The notes beneath the pieces were generated by a model that was given only the letters and a program-made list of their open reading frames with translations, searched no databases and had not been told where the DNA came from. Position numbers and translations under genes: made by a program. This document shows, one piece after another, positions 46,122 to 53,928 of a DNA stretch of 64,000 nucleotides; position 1 is the first letter of the stretch; every line of letters starts with the position of its first letter. Origin of the DNA: CAWIVH01 sp963839475 (GTDB taxonomy: Bacteria > Acidobacteriota > UBA6911); assembly GCA_963839475.1 (NCBI GenBank), contig CAWIVH010000013.1:620001-684000 (forward strand). Reading direction: 5' to 3'.

Positions 46122-49013
46122 TCAGTGGGCAGAAAGAATTCTGACGGGGCCGATTAGACCGGACTCCAGGAGTTCCCATTCCTTCAGGATGGTGATGTTG
46201 GTTTTCGTGAGACGTTTTCCTTCCGGAAGATCCCGGTCTCCAACCAGCCGGTTGCGCCAAGAGTTGGCGATTTCCACCTGGAGCGAATTGTCCTTGGCGA
46301 TGATGGCATTTGTGACCTCTATCCGAAATGGGGGCGTCCAGGTTATCCCAATTTCCTGGCCATTCAGTCTGATCCGAGCCATCCCGACGTCTTTTACATC
46401 GCCAAGCTCCAGGAAAAATTTGCCTCCGGATCCCCGATTATCGGGCAAATCAAATCTGCACGCATACATTGCCTTTCCCGAATAAAAACGGATCGCCGGT
46501 TCAGGACGGCTGGTCCAGCTTGCGAGTCGTTCGAATTGGGCCAGAGGCGGACCGCCCCAGCTCGTGTCAAATTGGACACTCCACGGTCCCGTGATTTCCA
46601 TGACGGGGGCGAAGATTTTGCTGTTCGAATTTCCGATGCCGCTTGCAGATGTCGGGATGGACCTCTGAAAAAGGACAAAAATGGATTCAAAGGGTTGGAA
46701 TTCGAGAGGAACGAAGGTCCTACCCTGCGCCTGGATGAAGGATGACGCGTCCCGGATTTGCCCGGTAAGCGGTTCCCATAGCTCGGGCTGCTTCCCCTCA
46801 ACTCGAAAAACAGCTCGGATGCTCTGCTTTTCAGGAGACTGATTGGAAATGAAATAGTATTCGGCATTGCCCAACCGGCGATGGATAAAGTCGAAATCAC
46901 CGGGTTTCGCGGATCCCTGGAATTCACAATCTTGCGGCAATCCTTCACGCAGGAAAAATTCCCTTCCGGTGAGGCCCCACACCGTGCGCCCCTTGCCGAA
47001 TCGATGCTCTCCCGTTTTTTCAACTTCAGCTCCCCAGATTTCCCCGGCCAACCGTGTGAATTCCCGGTCGCAGTCTGGGAAGCCCGTAAGACTCACCGTT
47101 TTCACTGGCTTGGCGCCCAGAACCGTTGCGCCGCCTTGAACCAGCTGGCGCACCTTCCTTAATGCGGCAAGGGAAAGAACCCGGTGGTCCGGCAGCACCA
47201 GGATTCGATAACCGATTCCGTGCGGAAGCGTCAAACGGCCGTCTTTGGCTTCGAGACCGCGCAGGAGCACATCTTCATTGATGAGATCATAATCGTAGCC
47301 GGGCATGACTCGGGCTGGATCCGCTTCTTTCAGGCCTGAAACAATGGGGATATGATCGCCGACATAATAGAGGGCATCGGCGATGACCGTGCCGCGCTGC
47401 GACATGTACTGGACACGCGAGAGGTACCGGATAAACTCCCCGGAAAGATCCCACCAGGTGATATTCGGATTGAAGTGAGTGCCCGCGAAGTATTCCTGTC
47501 CCGGCTTGCCCATTTCCGGAGGCGAACAGGTAAAGGTATGAACAAACGCCAGATTCAGCCCCGCACAGATTTCATGATCAAAGCTCGGCTTGTGGGCTGC
47601 CCAGGGAACATCGTTCCAGTGCGGCCCAATGGAAGTAAATGCCTCTGCACCCACGAGGGTTCGATTATAGATGTGTGCCGCGCTGGCTGCCTGCTTGACA
47701 AAAAAACGCCGCTCCGGTGTGGGCCGGTGGGGTGAAGGGATCCAGAACTCGCTCATCATGAGTTCGCTGTACTGATAGTTTTTCAGGCCGTCGAACGGTC
47801 CGAGGTGCGGCCCTGCGGATTCAGGCTGGATCCCGAGGTTGTGCTGCCGTGCCTCCCGGGCGAACACCGCATAGTGTTTCTCGGCTATCAGGTCGCTGAG
47901 GGTCTTTCTCCAATCGGCAAGGAAACGGTTGCTGATATCCCGGTTTTCGATGATGTAACCTGCGATGATGGGCAGAAAGGGCATGAGGTCGTAGCCCCGC
48001 CTGGATCTGAAATCAGCCTCCAGGCCCTCCGTCCAGTTAAGCCCCCCGAGTTCCCAGCTGTCCGTTTGAAGATAGCGCAGGGTTGGACCGGTGAAAGCTT
48101 CGGCGTCCTGCATCAGCGGTTCGACATGATCCAGCCAATACCGCATGAAATGGTGCTCGCTCAGGTAATCGAGTACACGCCCTTGCCATTTTCCGCTGGA
48201 AGTGGAGACGTGCGCTGGGCTCGTCGTGTACCCCATCCTCAAGATGGTCCAGTCCCCGGCAGGTGCTTGCCAATGAAAAGCCCCACCCGGCTCGATTTTT
48301 TGAGCCAAGGGAACTGAGGCAGTCAGACGGGCATCCTCTTCGCCAGGTTGGCCGGGCACGTCCGTCAACAGATGCCGCGTGTCTGCTACGGAACCTGACA
48401 CTTCCTTGAACGCAGCTTTGTCTTCGAGGTTGCGAATGGGAGGCCGTTTTGAATCCGGTTTGGATGGTAGTGCGTATACAGCGATGTCTCGATAGAAGTG
48501 GTCGCGGGCAGGCGGATCAGGCAGGATTACATCAACCGGGCCAGGCCCGTGAGCGCTGGTTTTGCTCCAGGTGAGGTGTTTGGCCGCCTCTTCGGGCGCG
48601 ATATCGGGCCCCCCAAGATTCCAGCCACTCTGAATATTCAGGCTTAAGGTCAGATTGAGCCTCGCGGCCTCATTCAGCGCGTGGCGGAAGAGTGCTCGCC
48701 ATTCGGCCGATCCGAACATCGGGCCCTCGGGGACCTGGTTATTCCCGCGCTGTTCGGCTCCTCCGGCGTCCACGATACAGGCACCGCTGAATCCCTTGGC
48801 TTTCATTTCCTCCAGGTCACGGGTGATGGCTTGTCGGGTGACATTCCCGTTGAGCCACCACCACCAGCAACGGATTCCGTATTGCCTCGGCGGTTCTTTA
48901 AAGCCGGAAGCCAGTTCACTCGTCTGTCGGGTGACCTGCGCCCATGGCAGGGAAGCGGCCAGTATGGCCATAGGGGCGATGAATCGAAATGAAAAGGATC
49001 GAATGATGGACAT
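46122..49013 (-). CDS. Exported glycoside hydrolase, GH106 (alpha-L-rhamnosidase) type
   Basis: The 963-residue protein has a signal peptide (~1-25). The N-terminal TIM barrel has RCWWWWLNGNVTRQAITRDLEEMKAKGFSGACIVD, typical of GH106-like enzymes, with SLNIQSGWNLGGP, QTDSWELGGLNW (acidic residues) and a beta-sandwich C-terminus (FFLELGDVKDVGMARIRLNGQEIG), as in proteins of this family. It would hydrolyse rhamnosides of plant or bacterial polysaccharides in the periplasm. Substrate specificity is inferred from family alone. Confidence 0.88.
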   Translation of the reverse strand: MSIIRSFSFRFIAPMAILAASLPWAQVTRQTSELASGFKEPPRQYGIRCWWWWLNGNVTRQAITRDLEEMKAKGFSGACIVDAGGAEQRGNNQVPEGPMFGSAEWRALFRHALNEAARLNLTLSLNIQSGWNLGGPDIAPEEAAKHLTWSKTSAHGPGPVDVILPDPPARDHFYRDIAVYALPSKPDSKRPPIRNLEDKAAFKEVSGSVADTRHLLTDVPGQPGEEDARLTASVPLAQKIEPGGAFHWQAPAGDWTILRMGYTTSPAHVSTSSGKWQGRVLDYLSEHHFMRYWLDHVEPLMQDAEAFTGPTLRYLQTDSWELGGLNWTEGLEADFRSRRGYDLMPFLPIIAGYIIENRDISNRFLADWRKTLSDLIAEKHYAVFAREARQHNLGIQPESAGPHLGPFDGLKNYQYSELMMSEFWIPSPHRPTPERRFFVKQAASAAHIYNRTLVGAEAFTSIGPHWNDVPWAAHKPSFDHEICAGLNLAFVHTFTCSPPEMGKPGQEYFAGTHFNPNITWWDLSGEFIRYLSRVQYMSQRGTVIADALYYVGDHIPIVSGLKEADPARVMPGYDYDLINEDVLLRGLEAKDGRLTLPHGIGYRILVLPDHRVLSLAALRKVRQLVQGGATVLGAKPVKTVSLTGFPDCDREFTRLAGEIWGAEVEKTGEHRFGKGRTVWGLTGREFFLREGLPQDCEFQGSAKPGDFDFIHRRLGNAEYYFISNQSPEKQSIRAVFRVEGKQPELWEPLTGQIRDASSFIQAQGRTFVPLEFQPFESIFVLFQRSIPTSASGIGNSNSKIFAPVMEITGPWSVQFDTSWGGPPLAQFERLASWTSRPEPAIRFYSGKAMYACRFDLPDNRGSGGKFFLELGDVKDVGMARIRLNGQEIGITWTPPFRIEVTNAIIAKDNSLQVEIANSWRNRLVGDRDLPEGKRLTKTNITILKEWELLESGLIGPVRILSAH

Positions 49014-49154
49014 GCCGATATCCCCGGTATTCAGCCATGTGCAGCGATGGGCCCGGAAAGCTTTTTCGCCCCGGCCTGATCACCATACGGTATTGCCAAA
49101 AAGAGAATAATACGCGAATCCTCCAGTTGTCGTATAAATGTCTTGGAGGTGTTC

Positions 49155-50843
49155 ATGTCATCCATACCCACCAGGGCGATGCTGAAGCCGGCAAAGCTGC
49201 GGTACCCAATCTGGGCCGATCGGTCCGCTTCAATTCTGATAGCCATTCTATTCTTTGTCTGCTATTCCCCAGCGCAGGATCCGTCAGAAAAATTCAAGAT
49301 TCGGATGCGCGGGAGCGATGCCGGAAGCGAAGAATTTAAGATTGAAAAAACCGAGGAAGGGTACCGTCTGACCGGTATTACCCGGTTTAGCCAATCGGGT
49401 GGTCAAATCGAAATGGCGCAGTCCCAGTCGCTGGATAAAAATTGGAACCTGGTGCGCTACCGGCTGGAAGCTTCCGTGGGGGGGCGTAAGCAAGTCATCG
49501 AAGCCTGGCGTGAGGCGGATCTCCTCCAAATGCGCGCTTCCATAGGGGAGGCGAGCAAAGCCCAGAGTGTGCCCGCACACGGATTTCCTCTGGTGTTCGA
49601 TAACCTGATTGTTGCTCATTTCCAGGTCTTTTTGAATGCCATTAAGAACTCCAGGCCCGGGTTCGGCGAATGGCAACTGCTCGTGCCCCAAAGACTTGCC
49701 TCCATTAACGGCAAACTGGAGGGGCCGCTGGATGATGCTGGAATCCTCGATGGCAAACCGGTGCGCCTACGGAAATACACTCTCGAATTGGCCAATGTCC
49801 TGGAGGAGTTCTGGGCCGAAAAGGATTCCAATCGTCTGATGCGGGTGACGGTCCCGCTGCAGAATGTCGAGTACATCCGCAACGGATTCAGCCTGCAAGG
49901 CTCCCAGGGGGAGGCATTGAAACCTGAGCAGGGGTTCGAAGAACAGGTGACATTCCAAAGCGGGTCCCTGCGCGTGCCGGGCACGCTATTCTTGCCTCCA
50001 AAGAACTCCGGCCGTTTCCCGATACTGGTATTGGTCCATGGGTCGGGTCCAAATGACCGCGATGAAACCATCGGTCCCAACAAGCCCTTCCGGGATATCG
50101 CGTACGCCATGGGATCAGCCGGAATCGCGACTCTCCGATACGATAAGCGAACCTTCGCCTTTAAAAACCAGATTGATCTGAAAACCTTCACTCTCGACCA
50201 GGAGGTCACCGATGACGCGGTGGCGGCCCTGGAATATTGCCTGACCCGGCAGGAAATCGATCCCGAGAAAATCTTCCTGCTCGGGCACAGCCTCGGGGCG
50301 ACCATGGTTCCCTACATTGCCGGGCGGTTCAGCCGGCTGCGCGGTGCCATTCTGCTGGCTGGGGCAGCGCGCTCTTTGGATGAACTGATCATCGAGCAAA
50401 CCGCTTTTCAGAGCCGGAGGGCGGGAACGCCCGATGCCCAGGTCTCTGAGTCGAGCGAAGAGCTCAAAAAGGCCTTTGCCCGTGTCCGGTCCGGAGAAGC
50501 GGCCGACAATGAAATGGTTTTCTTTGCCCCGGCCAGGTATTGGCGGGAAATCTTCAAACTGAACGTCCCCAGGGCTTTTTCCGAGCTAAAAGTGCCGGTC
50601 CTGGCCCTCCAGGGTGGCAAGGATGTGCAGGTCCGACGCCAGGATTTTGAATTGATCAAAAATGCGCTGACTTCCTCAGGAATCAAAAATCACGAGTTCG
50701 AGTACTTTCCCGAACTCAACCATCTTTTCATGGAGGTGTCCGGAGACCCCTCCGGGGCTGAATACGGCCGGCCAGGTAAAGTGCACAAAGCTGTAGTGGA
50801 TCGGATTTCGGCCTGGGTCATGCGGATTTCGCAGGGGAAATAA
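49155..50843 (+). CDS. Exported alpha/beta hydrolase with N-terminal lipid-binding-like domain
   Basis: The 562-residue protein has a membrane-anchor or signal segment near the N-terminus (~residues 25-42), then a region of beta structure (~45-280). The alpha/beta-hydrolase domain has VHGSGPNDRDETIGPNKPFRDIAYAM, TLRYDKRTF, the nucleophile Ser in LGHSLGATMVPYIAG, the Asp in ALQGGKDVQV and the His in PELNHLFME. This resembles acyl-peptidase/esterase proteins (S9/BAAT-like). The ATG has GGAGG six bases upstream. It is divergent from GH106. The substrate is unknown. Confidence 0.9.
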   Translation: MSSIPTRAMLKPAKLRYPIWADRSASILIAILFFVCYSPAQDPSEKFKIRMRGSDAGSEEFKIEKTEEGYRLTGITRFSQSGGQIEMAQSQSLDKNWNLVRYRLEASVGGRKQVIEAWREADLLQMRASIGEASKAQSVPAHGFPLVFDNLIVAHFQVFLNAIKNSRPGFGEWQLLVPQRLASINGKLEGPLDDAGILDGKPVRLRKYTLELANVLEEFWAEKDSNRLMRVTVPLQNVEYIRNGFSLQGSQGEALKPEQGFEEQVTFQSGSLRVPGTLFLPPKNSGRFPILVLVHGSGPNDRDETIGPNKPFRDIAYAMGSAGIATLRYDKRTFAFKNQIDLKTFTLDQEVTDDAVAALEYCLTRQEIDPEKIFLLGHSLGATMVPYIAGRFSRLRGAILLAGAARSLDELIIEQTAFQSRRAGTPDAQVSESSEELKKAFARVRSGEAADNEMVFFAPARYWREIFKLNVPRAFSELKVPVLALQGGKDVQVRRQDFELIKNALTSSGIKNHEFEYFPELNHLFMEVSGDPSGAEYGRPGKVHKAVVDRISAWVMRISQGK

Positions 50844-51040
50844 CCAGTCCGGGAGGAATCCCCCAACCCACAGGATTGCCTTTAAGAAACACCTTATCTC
50901 GAATAATCACTAGAACTTGTTACTGAATTGCTTCCTTCCCCCCACAAAACCCTAAGCAATCCCTAATTCAATCCTTAAGACTTTCGTACCTGCTCCGGCG
51001 TCTAACATAGCAGCAGGCAAGTCATTACTTTTCTAAATGG

Positions 51041-51697
51041 ATGGGAAACATGGAAGTTCAAGCAAGATCAGAGCATCAGACTGGGGCGCCTGGAGGGGTA
51101 ACCAGGGAAAAGCTTCTCGTCTTGCGTTGTCTCGGGGGGGACCAGGAAGCGTGGGAATCCCTGGTATCCTCCTACGAGTCATCGATACGGAATTTTAGCT
51201 ACAGGTTCACGCGGCGGCGTGATGTTGCCGACGAGTTGACCCAGGAGATTTTTCTCCGGGTATACCTTTCCCTGGGTTCGTTCAGGCCCGAGTCCGGCAG
51301 CCTTCGGACTTGGTTATTTCGTCTTACCCATAACCTGCTGGTGGATCATCACAGGCGGGAAAGGCGTTATCATTCCACTTACGGCGGCGATGCGCTGGAT
51401 GCGCTCGATTTGAGCGATGACCAGCAACTTGGTCCGTATCGGGAGTTGGAACAATCCGAGGCTTCCGGGATCGTTGCCCGGGCTTTGGACAGCCTTGCTC
51501 CCGAAATTCGCACGGCGGTGATTCTGCGGGACATCGAGGGATTGAGCTATCGCGAAATATCGGATATTGCCGATTCGCCGGAAGGCACCATCAAAAGCCG
51601 GGTTGCCCGGGGACGCATGGAACTTGCCAGACGAATCGCGCGGAGGAGGGGCAAGGAAGCCCCTCCTCTGGAGTTGGCGGCTGCGCAAACCGTTTGA
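51041..51697 (+). CDS. ECF-type RNA polymerase sigma factor
   Basis: Alternative sigma factor with region 2 (WESLVSSYESSIRNFSYRFTRRRDVADELTQEIFLRVYLSLGSFRP, including the polymerase-binding and -10 helix) and region 4 (LDSLAPEIRTAVILRDIEGLSYREISDIADSPEGTIKSRVARGRMEL, a helix-turn-helix for the -35). Length is 218 residues. No anti-sigma or zinc-finger gene follows; ligA does. The start is uncertain: ATG at 51041 or the ATG three codons later. Confidence 0.94.
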   Translation: MGNMEVQARSEHQTGAPGGVTREKLLVLRCLGGDQEAWESLVSSYESSIRNFSYRFTRRRDVADELTQEIFLRVYLSLGSFRPESGSLRTWLFRLTHNLLVDHHRRERRYHSTYGGDALDALDLSDDQQLGPYRELEQSEASGIVARALDSLAPEIRTAVILRDIEGLSYREISDIADSPEGTIKSRVARGRMELARRIARRRGKEAPPLELAAAQTV

Positions 51698-51756
51698 CCC
51701 TGTAAAATTTACAGTGGGACGACTCTCCTCACCCGGATCAATGATATATTCTTCCC

Positions 51757-53775
51757 GTGGACAGGAACGCGGATCAGGTAGCAGCCCGGGTGGCTGATTT
51801 GCGCAGGGAATTGGAGTACCACGGGTACAGGTACCACGTACTCGATGATCCGGTAATCAGCGACCAGGAATACGACCGGCTGTTCCGCGAGCTGCTTGAC
51901 CTGGAGCGCGAGTTCCCTGAGCTGGCCTCTCCCGATTCCCCGAGCCGCCGCATCGGCGGCGAGCCGCTGGATAAATTCCGCAAGGTGGATCACCGGCGGC
52001 CCATGCTGAGCCTGGCCAACGCCTTCAATGCTGCGGAACTGCAGGCGTTTTACAAACGCATCACCAACCTGCTGGAAACCTCCGATATCGATTTTGTCAC
52101 TGAGCTGAAGATCGACGGTATTGCGGTCACCCTCACCTATGAAAAAGGGGTGCTGGTGCAGGGAGCTACCCGCGGCAACGGTCTGGTGGGAGAGGACGTC
52201 ACCGCCAATCTGAAGACCATCAAAGTAATTCCGCTGCGGATGCTTCCCGACGCGGGAGTCCCGTATCTTGTCGAAGTCCGGGGAGAAGCCTACCTTCCGA
52301 TCTCGGCGTTCAACCGGATCAATGAAGAGCGCGAAAATGCCGGTGAAAACCTCTTTGCCAACCCGCGAAACGCCGCCGCAGGAGCCTTGCGACAGCTCGA
52401 TCCGCGAATCAGCGCAGAGCGCCCCCTGTCATTTTTTGCCTACTCTCTAGGGCATATTCAGGGGATGGAGTTCCAGACCCAAAATGAGGTGCTGCAGCAG
52501 CTCGGTCGATGGGGTTTCCCGGTGAATCTAAATTTCCGTCACCAGCCTAGCATCGAGGCGGTCGCGAAATTCTGCGATGAATGGCAGGTGAAGCGCGATT
52601 CCATCGACTATGAAATAGATGGTGTCGTGGTCAAAGTGAACCGTCTCGACTATCAGGAACGCCTTGGTGTCGTCAGCCGCGACCCCCGCTGGGCTGTAGC
52701 CTATAAATTCCCGGGCCGCCTTGCCACCACGCGTCTGCTGAAAATTGAGATCAATGTCGGGCGCACCGGAACCCTCAACCCTTACGCAGTGCTTGAGCCT
52801 GTGCAACTGGCAGGTGTTACGATCCGGACAGCGACGCTGCACAACGAAGACGACATCCGTCGCAAGGATATCCGGGAGGGCGACACTGTCGTGATCAAGC
52901 GGGCTGGCGACGTCATACCCCAGGTAGTTTCACCGGTCCGCGAAAAACGCACCGGCGCAGAGCCGGAATTCCGATATCCCGAAAATTGTCCGGCCTGTGG
53001 CACCCTTGTCCTGCGCAAGGAAGGCGATGCCATGGCTTACTGCCCGAACCGCCAGTGCCCGGCGCAGAGAATCGAAGCCCTCAAGCACTTTGTTTCGCAA
53101 GGGGCCATGGATATCCGTGGCCTCGGGCCTCAAACCCTTGAAAAAATGATGGACCTCCGGCTGATCGAGGATGCTGCAGGATTGTATCGCCTGGTGGCCG
53201 CAGACCTGGAAAAGCTTCCCGGTTTCAAGGAAAAGTCGATCCGCAACCTTATGACTTCCATCGAAAACAGCAAATCGCGCCCCTATTCCAGGGTGTTGTT
53301 CTCACTGGGAATCAGGCACGTGGGGGAGAGCATCGCGGAGCTGCTTGCTGGCGGCTTTCCTGATATTGAAGCCCTGCAGGCAGCATCGGAGGAGGACATT
53401 TCATCCATCCAGGGAATCGGCCCCGAAATAGCCCGCAGCGTCCTCGAATGGTTCCAGGATAAGGACAACCGGGCCCTTGTTGAGGCCCTCCGGCAGGCTG
53501 GACTGCAATTCCGCTCCGCCGCGACCGCTGCGAAAATCGAAGGTCCACTCACAGGAAAGACTTTTGTAATTACGGGAACGCTTCCCGGGATGAGCCGGAA
53601 GGAAGCAGCGGAATTCATAGAGAACCATGGAGGCAAGGTCGTCTCATCTGTATCGGCAAAAACAAGCTACCTCCTGGTCGGGGAGGAAGCGGGGTCCAAG
53701 CTGGAAAAGGCTCGAGATTTAGGCATTCCGCTGCTCACCGAGGATCAACTCAAAAACCTGGCGGCGGGGAAGTAG
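51757..53775 (+). CDS. ligA: NAD-dependent DNA ligase
   Basis: Seals nicks in replication and repair using NAD. The 672-residue enzyme has the adenylation domain with YHVLDDPVISDQEYD near residue 28 and the active Lys118 in TELKIDGIAVTL. The OB-fold follows, then a four-Cys zinc finger (CPACGT...CPNRQCPAQR), helix-hairpin-helix repeats (KLPGFKEKSIRNL, IQGIGPEIARSVLEW) and a C-terminal BRCT domain (GKTFVITGTLPGMSRKEAAEFIENHGGKV). The start is GTG with no strong ribosome-binding site visible. Nothing is unusual. Confidence 0.96.
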   Translation: MDRNADQVAARVADLRRELEYHGYRYHVLDDPVISDQEYDRLFRELLDLEREFPELASPDSPSRRIGGEPLDKFRKVDHRRPMLSLANAFNAAELQAFYKRITNLLETSDIDFVTELKIDGIAVTLTYEKGVLVQGATRGNGLVGEDVTANLKTIKVIPLRMLPDAGVPYLVEVRGEAYLPISAFNRINEERENAGENLFANPRNAAAGALRQLDPRISAERPLSFFAYSLGHIQGMEFQTQNEVLQQLGRWGFPVNLNFRHQPSIEAVAKFCDEWQVKRDSIDYEIDGVVVKVNRLDYQERLGVVSRDPRWAVAYKFPGRLATTRLLKIEINVGRTGTLNPYAVLEPVQLAGVTIRTATLHNEDDIRRKDIREGDTVVIKRAGDVIPQVVSPVREKRTGAEPEFRYPENCPACGTLVLRKEGDAMAYCPNRQCPAQRIEALKHFVSQGAMDIRGLGPQTLEKMMDLRLIEDAAGLYRLVAADLEKLPGFKEKSIRNLMTSIENSKSRPYSRVLFSLGIRHVGESIAELLAGGFPDIEALQAASEEDISSIQGIGPEIARSVLEWFQDKDNRALVEALRQAGLQFRSAATAAKIEGPLTGKTFVITGTLPGMSRKEAAEFIENHGGKVVSSVSAKTSYLLVGEEAGSKLEKARDLGIPLLTEDQLKNLAAGK

Positions 53776-53928
53776 TTGGATTTGGAATTGGCTGCCATGA
53801 CGTCATTTCGGAGCCTTCACGGCCCTTTGTGGTTCAGGGCGTAATTTCGGCTTATGCATCCGATCCACCAGTTGATATTTCCTGCAAATCCCCATATGCT
53901 CCTTTTTTAATTTCAGGCGGTGGCGGAG

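Noticed and set aside
45979..46485. A 168-residue plus-strand frame
   Set aside because: It lies mostly antisense to the GH106 gene, which has strong family similarity, and shows no protein-like pattern itself.
51314..51688. Antisense frame in the sigma factor gene
   Set aside because: It is a shadow of the ECF gene, whose region 2 and 4 motifs are clear.
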